Below, piece by piece: positions 24,453 to 38,000 of a stretch of 64,000 nucleotides of DNA; the first letter of the stretch is position 1, and each line of letters begins with the position of its first letter. Source of the stretch: Thunnus maccoyii (taxonomy: Eukaryota > Chordata > Actinopteri > Scombriformes > Scombridae). The stretch spans positions 15,207,501-15,271,500 of the forward strand of contig NC_056551.1 in the NCBI RefSeq assembly GCF_910596095.1, given 5' to 3'. Under the pieces are notes generated by a model. That model searched no databases and had not been told where the DNA came from. It saw only the letters and a program-made list of their open reading frames with translations. The position numbers and the translations under genes were made by a program.

Positions 24453-25894
24453 ACATGTGTAAAAGATATTAAAAACAGTTATGTAAGGACGCAGACAGAT
24501 CTGTACAGTGTATTAATAGCTCCTGTAAATTTAATGAAAAGTTGGAGCTGGAGTTGGAATGTTTTTTTATTTTATTTTTTTCAAATAACATCATTCTACC
24601 TCACTCTCTCAGTTAATCACAATGGCAAATTAACTAAGTGCTCAATAGTGACACATTATAGCCAATTATTATGCAGATTCTATTAAAGTGATCTGACAAT
24701 TATGACACTTCTCATTGTGCAATGTTGTTCAAAAACAACCATCCAGACATTCTTATTCAGAGAAATTGCAGGTCATTGTCTTGTTTGTCTCCATCTCCCT
24801 GAATGTATAGACATGATGGGCACTAAAGAAACACGACAAAGAACATTAAAGATTTTTCACATATTAAATGTACTTTTTTACTTGTTGACAACATGATGCC
24901 TGACTCACATAATCATGAGACATTTTCCACTACTCATTTGACCATTTATGTGTTCACAACGCTGGTAGTCGGGATGACTACAGAGATTAAGAGCCCTGTT
25001 AAACGTTCAGTAGTTTGAAAAATTCTCTGTGTAAAAGTTTTTGTTTGCCAGTGAAAATTGGTGCAGTGTATGTGTAGCTTTCAGTCCATTTATTCTGTGT
25101 ACCTGAGTCAGATAAATGGAGGTTCATGGTGAGCCACAGTGTCTTTTCAATACTACCAATGCAAAATTTTAAAATCTCAATCTCACACATGATAGCTTTG
25201 AAAATCTACAGTCCAACAAGGTTTCTTTGCAATAAGGAGAAAAAGGATTCAAATCCCTCCAGGGATTCAAGGTTTTAAAAAAGTATTCTCTGTCCAATCA
25301 TTTCAGGATATAAAAAGTTAACTAGTGTATACTTTTTTAAAAAATCCAATCATCTATTTAATTCTGCACAACCAGATAGACCACAACGTGCTGATTTTTA
25401 CAAAGAAAATCTTGCAATTTAAGAAACATATTGTGTATTTCATATTCATTAAGCTGCAACATCCTGGGCTGGGAACCATTTTTCACCCTCTGTCTCTCCC
25501 CACATTATATAGCGCCTTTCAATGTTTACTGTTTACTAACGAATAAGAAGACAGACAAAATGCCTCAAAGGAATCCACAGTAGCATTCACCAAACATAAT
25601 GCTGATGCCACTAATAACTTTCTTTGTTGGGTAAAAATGCCTCCAACCATGTTTTTTTTTTTTAAATTACAGACTTCATGTTCTTCTATAGGTTAACAAA
25701 ATACACACCTGCAGAGTATATAGTCTACCTGGACTCCTATTATGACAGAAAATGTTTTCATTTTGTTACTTTTCTTCAGTCTGTGATATATTCTCTGCTC
25801 CTGTTGCCTGACCTGATTCACACACATACACGCAGTCATGTTTCCATCACTTTAGAGGACATCACATCACCTTACATTCATTTCCTGAAGACTT

Positions 25895-25940
25895 ACCCTA
25901 ACCCCTAACCCTAACCCCTAACCCTAACCCTAAACCCTAC
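25895..25940. repeat. Short interstitial telomere-like tract (CCCTAA)n
   Basis: About seven units of CCCTAA with variant lengths (CCCCTAA, CCCTAAA), decaying into CCTTAACCTTA on the right. Normal sequence flanks both sides, so it is internal and not a chromosome end. Smaller traces lie at 8473-8486 and 40116-40155 (GGGTTAAAA units). Confidence 0.85.
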
Positions 25941-27863
25941 CTTAACCTTACATTAAGTCTTCATCCTGAAATTGAATGATTTACATCATGCAGACTTGTT
26001 TTTTGTCCCCAAAAGGGAGGCAGATATATGTTCCCACAAGATGAGGAATATGAACGCCCACACACATGCACACGAGAAAACAATCAAATACAATAGTTTC
26101 TCTGTGTAAACAGCAAGAATAAATACTGCTCTGCTGAGTGCATTGATGAATCTGAAAGTGTAAAACAGGCTGGCATCTCTGCATCCACACACCTCAGCTT
26201 TATGTGTAAATAATTCTGTTTTGTTGCTGCTCTTCACATTACCGAAGATGAAGCTCTTTGTCATCACCACAGTAACTGAATAGTAAATTACCTCCGCCAT
26301 GTGACAGAAATGAATGTAATTATTGCTGCCAATTATCTATACACACTGGGATGAACAGGGAGTGCGCAGTACAGTGTAACATACCAGATCTGTCGACAAA
26401 CACCCACAGAGAAAAAAGACATATTACATTACAGTGTGTATGGCGCTGTATTAATTGCAATGAAATGCTCACACAGACCCATTCTTTGGTTCTCAGCAGG
26501 GAATTTCACATCCTTTTCCTGTGGACTTTGCCACACAGAGGCACAATCAGTGCACATTTTTGTCCTAATTAAACCCCCACACTGCCCACCTCTGCTCTGT
26601 TCAGGCTGGCATCCGTAGCTGAGGCTAATTCAATTTAACACTGAGACAAAACATCTATGACGAGTTTACAAAAAAAACCCCAAAAAAAACAAGGAAATTG
26701 GTGCCAGCAGTGTGTTGAATGCTGCTCGTGTCTCAAACGGCCCTGTGACACAGAGTGCATAATAACACTGGAAATACCAGAAAAGGTCACCATCTTGCTT
26801 CAAAAGAGAAAGGTCACCTTTCATTTTCCTATTCGTATTCAAAGACGATCAAAACATTTAAGTGCAGACAAACTGTTCTATGTGCAGAACCAGAAATCTG
26901 TGCAGTTTCTGGGAAGGATCCAGTCAGATTTAGAGTTTGCCCTCAGACTATAAATGACAAAGCAACACCTGACTTTCACATCGACTTAATGCTGCGTCCC
27001 CTTGGCGAGCTATAGAAGTGGCAGAAGCTGCCAGTAAGGATCACTCATATAGAGAACAACTTCTCCTGAAGCAATACTACAATGCATCCCATCCCGGTGA
27101 TTTGATAAATAATGTAAATATTGCAAGATATACCCCCCTCCGAGGGAAAAACAACAAGAAGGATGCTATTAATCCAACTCCTCCTTGTCAAGTGTCTCTG
27201 CAGCAAGTGCTTAATCATACCAACAGAGCCCAGAGAGGAAATGAAATGCATCGGTGGCACTGCAGCTGAAAATGACAATCACCCAGTTCAGTGATGCCTC
27301 TGATGATCAGGCATATCAATGAGCTGAGAGAAAGAGCCTGAGAGAGAGAGGGACCCACAGTTACCAAGAGAGAGAGTCAGCAGCACAAATGTAGGTCACT
27401 CTGCAGAATCTCTAGAAGTATCATGAAAGATTTAGGTGACTTAGAGACTGATTGGAATGAAATCAGCTCATGTCGAGAGGTTATCATGAGTCCATAGTCC
27501 TCAGCTGAAGTGTCAGTTTTTTGTCCTTTTTTTTTATTGGTCTGTTTGTCATAATATCGAGAATCTAGATGCAAGAAGAACCATGGCAACGCTGCACACT
27601 CTGTGATCCAGAGACTGAAAACACTGAATATGAATGAACTGTTGAACAGTAATTACTCGTTATTAAGTGATTATTATTATTAATTTTATTAGGTTTGATT
27701 TGTGAGATCACGACCCTGTTGGCCATCTCCAAGTTTAGACTGATGACTGGAGGTGAGAACATTATTATCATTAATTACTTATCAATGAATACACACAAAT
27801 TAGCTTTAGGCAATGATGAGGGTAAAGCTTTATAAGAAATTGCCTTCTATGTAATGGTATGGG

Positions 27864-28190
27864 TGGGTTTAAAGGGTCAGTTCACCAAAATTACAAAAAA
27901 ACTAATTTTCTCATGTTACTTCCATGCTGGTTTTTTGAGATATCAATTGTTCAAGTCTTTGAAAAAGTTATCAGCTGCTGTAATTATTCCTCTTGTCCAT
28001 ACTGGCCGTGAGAGTCCAGTGTGAGAGATGGAGGACCTGTGTATAAGTGGGTATTTGCCAAAGATACAGTTTTTTTAGATAAAAAAAAATATCTCTTTGT
28101 GTTACTATTGCTTCACCACAGCAAAGAAACATTGTCCTTGGAAACCCAGAGGGGGGATTTTGCACTTAGAGTCTATCCACTTAATTTGTT
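27864..28190. repeat. Teleost interspersed repeat, unclassified
   Basis: Starts with AAAGGGTCAGTTCACC and continues through a stretch that resembles a common dispersed fish repeat, ending near GGAAACCCAGAGGGGG at about 28140-28155. No open frame of note. Identity and boundaries are tentative. Confidence 0.4.
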
Positions 28191-28712
28191 TAACTCAGAT
28201 CAGATAAAACAAATTTTTTAATGCTCTGAGCACCACAAACAAAATTTGACTCATTATTTCATCTGTTATTCATTCAATTTTAATTCAGAAATCCCCTGCG
28301 ATGCATTTCTCAAAACCTGGTCACATAAAACCAAAACTAAAAGAAAGTCAGAACATTTTTTTTTTTGCAATTTGCTGAACAGATGCTTTAAAAATGTTTG
28401 ATGTTTACAATGCAAACTAAATATATAGTTGCTTATAGATCAGCCATGCTCTAGCAGCATACTTCGAGCTCGTGACATAATTGAGACAAATGTGGAGTTT
28501 TAGTCTCTTCTATGAAATATTTGTTATGGGGACATGTTGTAAAAATAGCATGATGTAAGAAGGAGGGCTTCTCAGACACCACAATGCGAGCAGAATTCTT
28601 TTGATTCACTCCTCTAACTCAACAACCTGCAATCCATCTTTTCACAGCAGCCTTGTCATTACCGTCATTACCATTTTACCCCCAGCTACAGAAACTAGGA
28701 TGGATGAGAGAA

Positions 28713-28734
28713 GGGGGGGGGGGGGGGGGGGGGG
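28713..28734. repeat. Homopolymer run of 22 G
   Basis: Uninterrupted G run in an intergenic region, preceded by GATGAGAGAA. It could form G-quadruplex structures. Its exact length may be uncertain because of sequencing error. Confidence 0.85.
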
Positions 28735-29559
28735 TTGCAAAACAGAGAGAAAACAACAAGAGCAAGGGGGAAAAAAGTCCATCCTGACATAAAGTAATTT
28801 CTGCAATATTAGCTCTAGCTGAGGCAAAGAATATGGATGAGAACTCTGAATTGGCTTTGGCTCCACATATAAAGGTTTCATTGTGTTGGATTTAAGGTAG
28901 TGGAGTAATTTCTAGTAAATACAGACAAAATGGCAATGGCATTTCAGCACCACTATCTCCCTGAGACACACAACAACTTACTGCAGCATCAGAAGGGAAT
29001 AATAGAGTCTACCGGGCAAGAAAAGTGACAGGTACGTCTTAACAAATACATGTAGCAAAACATGTCAGTGTAAAGGTGATTGTAATGTGTTTTTATGTCA
29101 CTGTGTTGTGGTGTTTTCTGTTAAATTGGCTTTTAGATGTGTTTCTTTCTGTGTGATTGCGACGTGCTTCTTTCTGTTTATGATTAACTTTTTAACCAAA
29201 AGGAAATGTATCAGTAAGTTCCGATTACAGCCTTAGAGATATTTCATTTAATGATTTTTTGTCAGTGGTAGCATAAAGATGTTGCAAATTAGATCATTTT
29301 CTTCATATTTGCACCACTTATATGCTTACTTGGCTCTATATAAAAAATATACTGTGACATCTGAATCATTACAAGTCACATACAGATCCTACTTCTCCTG
29401 AATGATAAAAAGTGTTTTGGCCAAGTGAGTGGGAAGGTAGAAACTGCTTCCACAGAGATAAAGTCTCTTAAGATTATATATAATGTACATTTACATTTTT
29501 GGATCGGAGCCACCTCTGTAAACAGGGTTATCCATACAGTATTATTCTTTCCACTGCCA

Positions 29560-29740
29560 TTCACTCCTGCACTATGTCAAAGTTTGCTTATATTTCTTTT
29601 GCTTGATGTATTTTTTTTAGCTGTATATATATTTACTGTTATGTGTCTTCTGTGCTGTGTTTGAGTATTTTAATAGATTCTGAGAGCTGGAGTCAAATTC
29701 TTTGAATGAGTACTTGGTCAATAAACCTGATTCTGGTGTT
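29560..29740 (+). mobile_element. LINE-type 3' tail
   Basis: Ends with GAGCTGGAGTCAAATTCTTT and a later GGTCAATAAACCTGATTCTG, the type of 3' end seen repeatedly in fish genomes next to non-LTR retrotransposons. No reverse transcriptase remnant is visible beside it. Family not assigned. Confidence 0.5.
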
Positions 29741-31925
29741 CTCAAGAAACAAATGTGTTAAGTTTTGATCATTTCATTAAATTTCAAATATATATTATCT
29801 TAATCATTATTAAGCTTATTTATAATTGCCCACATAACCAGGCTCTAAAGGTTGAGATGTGAAACAATCAAGAGGAAGTCGTAAGGTTTCATTCAAATGT
29901 CATTCGGACAAAGTCTCTCTCTGTTCAGGCAATCTGTATGTGGACCTTCTTATCCACAACACCTAAAATGCTTGATAAACAGGATCATTTTAAATTCAAG
30001 TTGAAACAAATTTTCAAGAGGGTTACGACATCTATGGGTTATTAAATGCCTCTCATTAGGTTTTTTATTAAACTAATGGTGCTGTGGTTTGTGACATTGG
30101 TTAATAATACATATGTGTCCCTATAAAAAAAAATTTAAAAAAGAAAATACATCAAAAGTTTAAAAGTTTTTTGAGCTCTGATATGCAGAAACTTTGAGAA
30201 GTGAATGTCAAAGACTGATTTAAATTGCAGCTTGTTCACATCCCTCTTGGGTTCTAATGACGCTTTGAAGGTTTCTATCCTCGTCTTCCCTCTTGTGTGA
30301 AAAGACTGTGTAATATAATCTGCGATCTTGTTTGACATTTTTGACATTTGTGTCTGCTTTGATGACTGCTTAACAATGGTGTTTACATCTTACTTGTTGC
30401 TAAGAGGCTTTTTTTTTTTTGCTTGTGCTTTACATCTTTTGTTGTTGTCAGGTCTTTAACTAAGCCTGTATAAGTGAGCCTTTTTTACATCCCACTGAAT
30501 TTACCGGTCTGGTGAGAGATCTGTCAGTTTGCCGTCTTTGTTGTAAACTCCTTTAAAGCTTTACTGTTGCCATACCCACGCTTTTACCCGCTATAAGGTC
30601 AAGTGCAACCATTACTCACGAAAAAAAGCTCCCACCTCAAAGTGTCACCTAGTGTAATTTACTGCCTAAACAAAAATGTGAGATTGTCTATCACAGCTCA
30701 AGGTAATAAAAGTTCCAGTTTTTAGACATATTTCTGTCACAAAGCCTCTGAATAGCTTATGAGCCTGTCCTGAGACTGAAGGACAGCTGGAAGAGGAGAC
30801 GTTTGATGTTGTCTGAAAAAGTAAAATGTCAAATTCATCACTTGATTCTTCATCTAGTCCCTCAGAAACAAAACTATCTTCCACAAAGCTTTTTTTCTCC
30901 CGCAGGTTAAATGGAAAAAGGCAGGCTGACATTTTTGCCTTGTGAAGACTTTTTTATTCTAGTTTTTTTTTTATTGTATCATCTTAATGTGACATACCTG
31001 TAGTGATAATAAACTGCTGTCAAATTGACCTTTTGGAAAAATAGGGACACTATAGAGCCTCCTCTGGTCTTTTTCTTTACTTGCAGCCCCTGACATCAAC
31101 AACATGCTGTTTTCTGGCATTTTACACACAATAGCATCATCTACTGGACCAGGCTGCCTTACTGACATCACGCCACCTTCTGAAACTGTTCACTAGAGGG
31201 TGCCATATACAAATCCAACACAGAAAATGGCATCACAGTGCACCACAGTGTTTTGTTTCACTGAAGTCCCCATTACAGGTCATAATTTCTTTTTTTTCCA
31301 AGCAGTACTTTCATAACTTTATGCGCTGTAGCAGTTAAAAGCAACTGAATGAGCCGTGGTGTCTCTCTCCATAAAGCATGTCATTTGCTGAGTTATGAGC
31401 TAAAACTATTTTGGGATTTGAAAAAAGAAATCGAGTGCAAATCTTAACATCTTTGAAGCAAGATTGATGACCAACAGTAAAATACAATTTTCCAGTCGCT
31501 GCTTAGAGGTGTTTGAAATATATAAAGACTCATTTGCTTTTTCAGTTTATATATATATTTCAGGAGTGTTGTTGAAGTCCTGTGCAGGTGCCTTCACACC
31601 AGAAAATAACATAAAAACAGAAGTGAAAATTATAAAATAAGTTTATTCATATAAACAACTACAAAATTCTATTAAATAGGGGTTTTTTTCCAGTGGGAGA
31701 CAAATTAGATCATGTGGTATTACATTGTTTCACAAAAGCAATATCAAAACACATACAAACAGATAATAAGTTAATCTGTATTCTTCACATAGCTCTTCTG
31801 TTTTGACTGAGTTTATAGAGCTCGCTCTATCTGCAAGAGGAGGCACAACTATCCTGAGAATCGCCTTTTTTTTTTTTTTTTTAATTAACAACAGTCAAAC
31901 TCACATGTGCAAGAATATTTCTAAG

Positions 31926-31931
31926 TTTATT
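31926..31931 (-). other. Candidate poly(A) signal of ZDHHC8
   Basis: AATAAA on the minus strand, about 150 bases after the ZDHHC8 stop codon at 32080-32082. Another lies at 31642-31647. Usage is not known. Confidence 0.4.
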
Positions 31932-32079
31932 CTTCACTGTGTATATTTGTTTCTTGCATACCCTCCCACACAGGAAAGTCCTGAATGGCCTCATATTTAC
32001 AAAGTATCTGGGAGCTGTGAAGACTAACACTGCATAGATGATTCATTCACACCATCAGAAACATGGAGTATGTTTTTTA

Positions 32080-35000
32080 TTATTTCAGAGCTCCCAGGGT
32101 GACTGAGTCCTTCCCTTCAGATGAGTATGTGAGTGAGGATCGTTTTGCAGTGGCGTAGGAGGCGTACGAGGGGACGGAGGAGGTGGAGGAGGGTAAGCGG
32201 GGCAGGGTAGATGTAGAGGAAGGGAGGGGTTGCGTCTGTCTGTCAGGAGGGCCGTAGGCTGGAGAGGAGGACCTGCCTTTGCTTTGTAGGCTGCTGCTGC
32301 TGCTGCTCTGCAGAGGGGAGCTGGATGTTTTTGGGCCTCGAGTCAGAGACGACGTGGAGGAGCTGGAGAGGGGTGAGGTCCTCATGCCGTAACCGAGGAT
32401 ACCTGTGCTCATCAGGAACTCCCGGGAGCCGTAGGCTGGGGGAGTTGGTCCACGGGAGCCCAGAGGTCGGATGTTGTCCGGTGGAAGACTCCGCCTGCTG
32501 GGGATGTCATAGATCCCCACGTCTGGGCCATACAGGGCTTGGGATCTGGCTTGTAGACGCAGCATCCTCTCCCTCTCCTCCATCTCCCGTCTCTCGTGGA
32601 TAGATGCCATGATGGTTTTTGAAAAGTTGTCATAGCGTGCAGCAGCAGACTTCTGAGGTGTCAAGCCCTGTGGCCCGAGATCACGGAGGCTGTCTCGGAG
32701 ACTCTCTCGTATTGCCAGACCCGAAGGGGTGAGGTCTCGCGATGTTGCGCTTTGGGGTGCAAGGTCCCTTGGCATCAGCCCTTGAAAAGCAGGAGAATGG
32801 TCTCTTTGAATGAAACCTTGGAAGGAGGGTGAGGGATCCCTGGAGGTGAGACCCTGCAAAGAAGGCGAGGGGTCTCGAGGCTGAGGAGACTGTCTGGTGA
32901 CACCCATAAACACGGGGCTGTAGGCGTGAGGGGCCGGCCGCTGCACCACAGTCCCATCTGTGCCCAGAGCCATGAAGTGAGGGTGGTAGCCCACCAGAGG
33001 GGCCCCTCTCTGAGTCAGGAACTGAGCGTCTGCAGGGTTGATGAGGTTATCATAAGAGAGGCTGCTGCTACTGTGGTTGGCCAGAAGGCTGGAGGAGGAG
33101 ATGATGCCCGGTGGGGGATTGGATCCAAAACTGTCAGCATGCATCGCAGGCAGCTGGGATTTGCTGCCATGGCGGTTGTTGTGTTTGAGGGTGAGCGACA
33201 GAGAATTGAGCTGCAGTGAACTGGAGAGGGTGTTGGTCTGGGCATGCAGGCTGGCTCTCGCTGGGCTCTCTTTGGACTCAGAGCGGAGGTCAGGACTTTT
33301 GTTGTTCCCTTGCTGCTCCGAAGTCTTCAGCACCTAGACAACACAAGAAATAACAGAAAACAATGTCTGTCAGACACAAACCAAGAGCTTGTATATTGAG
33401 GATCACACTTCTACAATGTAACAAATTCATATCAGATTGAAAAGCACCTGCTCTGGAGGAATGGGTGATGATCCTCTGGATATGGCCTCCAGGACTGGCC
33501 GTAGCTGTGGCACAGTGGGAATGGACACAGGAATGATGGATTTGGTATGATGTCCCATCTCTGGAAACAGAAAACATAGAATACAGAAACCGTACAAAAA
33601 AATGCATAAATTCAGCTCAGCAAGGACACCACAAAGGAGGATTTTAAATGAATCTGCAGACATAGAGCTTCTATGGTACTATACAAGTATGAAAATACTG
33701 AATCAATGCTATGTCTGGTTATCACAGTATATGTATGTCATCCTACAGTACCGTCCATGGCAGCTAGTTGGCTTTTCAGCAGGCTGTGCTCTGGTTTTGG
33801 TGGCAGCGGCGGTGGAGTTTTCATCTGTTTGATGTCTGACAGCTCGACGGCTCCCACTGAGGTCCGCTGGCAGGAGGGAAAAAAAACACAGGGGAGATCT
33901 AATCATATCCCTTGACAGCAGAGGTCACAATCCTTTGATGATGGTGTGTGTGAGAAAATATTAAACTGCTCATGCATACTTTAATTTGAAGATCCTGGCA
34001 CTGTGTCCCGTTGTCCCTGACTTTCACTGGCATCTGCCTGTCGATCTCTGGCTTGAGGAACGGAGGCTGAACATGGATGACTGTTTTCTTACAGGGCCTT
34101 GCTGTGTACCTGGTGTCACAGGACAGAGTGTTAGCCAGTAGGATTCCTGAAATGCTGAAGATAAAGTTTTTTTTTAAAAATGGCCCTTACTTTGGAGAGA
34201 TGGGACTGCAAACCAGATACTCCAGGTTGTTACAACAACCGCGTGTAAAAGGATTTACTCCTCCCTGAAACTTCCCAGTTACCTGTTGGAGACATGAAGA
34301 TATTAACACCATTTTAAGTCCTCTATTTTAACAATTCCGCTTGTCCTGACAGTGGTTTTATACTTGGAAAATCAAACTGACTTGTTCATTGGTGGTGCGT
34401 CCTCTGGACACCAGGTACAGGTGGAATCCAGAGAGACCCAGGACCGGGATCAGAAACAGCCCTGATATACTGATCACTACCAAACTGAAATGACTGTTAA
34501 GAAAAACTCCTTCAAAATAGTTAGACAAAGGTTTAACACATAAATGCACAGATGGATGCACACACACTGATTGAGTGTCTATAAGGATACGTGACAGTGC
34601 AGTGCAACTTCCACAATTCATCCATGTGGTGCAGGACGTATATGAGGCCAAAGGTGAAGACACAGATCATGTGACCTGTCAGCGACAACAGAAACAGGAA
34701 GAAGTAGCGGTAGTTTCGCCTCCCGATGCAGTTGTTCACCCACGGACAGTGATGGTCAAAGTCCTGGAGATGAGATTGTGGAGAAAGAAAAATCATTCAG
34801 TCTATGTTAAATATTAGTATCTGGTGGAATACCCACTGTGCTTTCTAATGACTCTCTGTTTAATACAGGCTGTCTGAACCCTTTTTCAAATTGCATTTCT
34901 ACTGAGACTACAAAGGATCTGAGAAAAGGATTAACCTGATTAATGAGATCTCTCTCCCTCCATCACACTCTGTCCATCATTCACTGCAGAAATCCCACTT

Positions 35001-38000
35001 TATTGACTCTTCCCCCTCACACACACACACACCGCTGCACTCACTCTCATAAGCACGACTCAGTTTTCTCATCTGTCCATCTATGCACTCTATTTCCTTA
35101 TCATTTTTTTCCCCCCCATTTAAAATTTATGTCTTTAAATCTGTCCATGCACTGACCTCCACGCAGTGATCACAGACGCTGCAGTGTGAGCAGCGCGGAG
35201 GTCTGTAGAAATGACACGACGCACACCACTTCATCCGCACTTGGACGCCCTTCACGTCCACGTTCTTGTACAGCGGAGCACGGAATTCATCATCCTTGTC
35301 CTCATCCTCGTTTGCTGGAGAGCAATAAGTGAAAAATGACGCTTCCACAAAAAAATTTTTAAAAAAAAGGTGATCTCTCATCTGTAAGTGTAACATCACT
35401 TTGACTACTAACCCATCGGGAGCACACCAGCATCCATGAAGGTTGCCATGGTGAAGTTGGCCAGCACAAAAAGGAAGAGGATGGCACAGCATGGCGGCAC
35501 AGCAGGGCAGATGGTCACAGCCAGCCATGGGCATCTGAAAACACACATACACACAGGACACAAAAAAAGAAAAAAATGATGTCCTGTACTTGCCACTGAG
35601 TGTTCATTCAAAGCAGAATTCATGCTGTAAACAGAGTGTATAACAGTGTTTGTGAGCCTTGCAAGTATCCATCCCTTAGAAGGTTGAGGTTAACACAAAT
35701 CACGGCTACAACAAAGATTTTAAGGGATAATCTTCATCCCATTTATTGTGATGGGAGTAAAAGTAATTGTTTACAGTGAAAGATAAGCGTGTATTAGTGT
35801 GTGTTCACCACTGCACACAACAAGGGATTAAATGACGGGGTCCCTCCTGGCAGAATGTTTCTGCACCCTGCAGTAGAAGCAAGACAATAAACCAGGTCTG
35901 GACACTTGTAAAGGGTTGAATCTGCGGATTATTTGTTTGATTATTTGATTAATCGTTTAGTCTAAAAAATATCAGAAATTGGTCAAATTGTTTTGTTCGA
36001 CCACCTGTCCAAAACCCAAAAATATTAAATTTATGATGAGAGAAAAGCGACAAATCCTGACATTTGAAAAACCTTAAACCAGTATATATTTCACCCTGAT
36101 AGATGACTTGAATAATTACTAAATTAATGTTTACTAATTAATCTTCTGTCATTTGATTAATAGATTAATTGTTTCGGCAATAGACACTTGTAGTTTTCAA
36201 GTGTAACATAATGTAACGTATCACAGTTTAATATTCATGATGCCCAGCGCAAACTGTTCCTTGTGTACAAAGAAAGATGGTCGTTTGATGTTTGGTACAA
36301 ACCTAAGTTAAGAACATATTGTCTGATGAAAAACAGCTACAGTGTGGAGCCTTATGTGAGGCAGCATTTAGCAAAAAGTCAAAGATGTCTGTGTGCACAG
36401 TTATGTTCAGGTACATTACCATTAACTATAGACACAGGCAGGTTTACTGCTCTCCTTGAAGAGAAAAGACTCTTTGCTACGTGATTTAAGTGAGACTGAA
36501 GACAAAGTTGGTCATTATATGATGATTTAAGGGCCACACTATTCAGTAAAATGTCCTTCATTTCTGATGAGTTTTTCTGGATGAATGATTATAAGAAAGT
36601 TGAGCTGTGTTTCAGGAAGGGAACTTTTTATGAGGCTGATTTTACTTGTAGAGCTTGGTACAGGAGACAAAGTTGTGAAAAGGGTTGTTCTTGTCTATGT
36701 TTGACATATGTTTCAACACTGCAACTGTATTTTGGTGTCTTGTAAGTCATTATGGGCACCTGTATATGCATGACACATTAACTAACTAACTGACTGTAGT
36801 GGCTCATTAGATGTGGAAACTGCAAAAATTATTGAAAAAAACTCAACAGTATCACAGACTCACTGGTGATTTAGGACCACATTTATTAATCCCACCGTCA
36901 CTTGTAACGTAAAAGTGTTTAGAAGATTGTAATGGCACAAGACAGTCTGGTTTACTTAAAAAATTCAAATAATCTGCATTAACGAAATTTGCATGTTATT
37001 ATGTCAGTGACCATAATAGGAAAATAGCCATAATTAAAGCTGTACAGCAATCTATGGGTCAGAAAACCTGTTGAAATTGGTAAAAAAAAAAAATTGTGTT
37101 AAATTTGATTTCTTAAGCTTTAAAAGAAGCAGTTGTCAAAAATTGTGAATAATACAGTAGACGCTTGTAAACAAATAACTAATGTCAACTGTCTACAAAG
37201 CTGGACAGCCTGTCAGGATTTTAACCAGTGGAGAATCTTACTGTGTATGTTTGCCCTAAAAATCTTAGAGAACCATGTTTTATCTTTTCATTTGACTCTG
37301 AATGATCCTGAATGAGTGTATGATTATGTCGCTACCGTGTGAGATTAGAGGGAGGGGCAGTGTAATCAGGTTACAGTGGTAGACAGACAGGAAAGATCCA
37401 CTGGTTATGTGAACAGTGTTTGATTGAACATCACATGTTTAACCTATATACTGTGTGGGAATTTTTGATTTGAATAATCAGATGTTACAGCTGGGTGTGG
37501 TATCAGTATCTTTACCTCAGGTAGAGATAAAGCTATTCTCTAGGACTGTTGAATGGAAACAGTATAACCAGTGTAACCAGTGTCAGCATGAGGAGAATGT
37601 GTAAAATTGATTAAATTTTCCATTAAGTTTTTTTTTTTTTAAAAAATATGACTCCATGGGCAAGTGATTAAAGACAAAGTCTGATCAAAAGTGAAAACGC
37701 CAACAAAATTAAGAGTCATCCGCTGCAATTATGCGCTTCATCCCAGTGCGGCCCAATCACCAACCCCCCCCTGCTGGTTTTAGGCTGTGGGGGAGGGGTT
37801 CCCCTCCTGAGAGGAACGTCTGCTGATGCCATGCCAGCTGCAAACCCAGTAATCCCTGGATTATGAACTCTGGATTACAGGCCATTTCTGCCAGTCCAGT
37901 CCATTGTGGAATCACACACATTAGATGCTAAACACACTGAGCGTGCAGTCAAGGCTCACCATATATCACACAGCACGCTACAATATACAGCACATACCAT

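Larger units (their letters stand above)
18648..31925. other. Intergenic region between ARVCF and ZDHHC8
   Basis: About 13 kb with no gene I can support on either strand. It must hold the ARVCF promoter and any upstream non-coding or coiled-coil exons, but I could not identify such an exon. Recognisable content is repetitive: CT and CA tracts, a Tc1 fossil (20955-22065), nested repeats (24045-24330), a TG tract (24429-24452), a telomere-like tract (25895-25940), an interspersed repeat (27864-28190), a G22 run (28713-28734) and a LINE-type tail (29560-29740). Confidence 0.6.

Noticed and set aside
25895-25940. A true chromosome end
   Set aside because: Only about 45 bases of degenerate telomere-like repeat, with ordinary sequence and genes on both sides.
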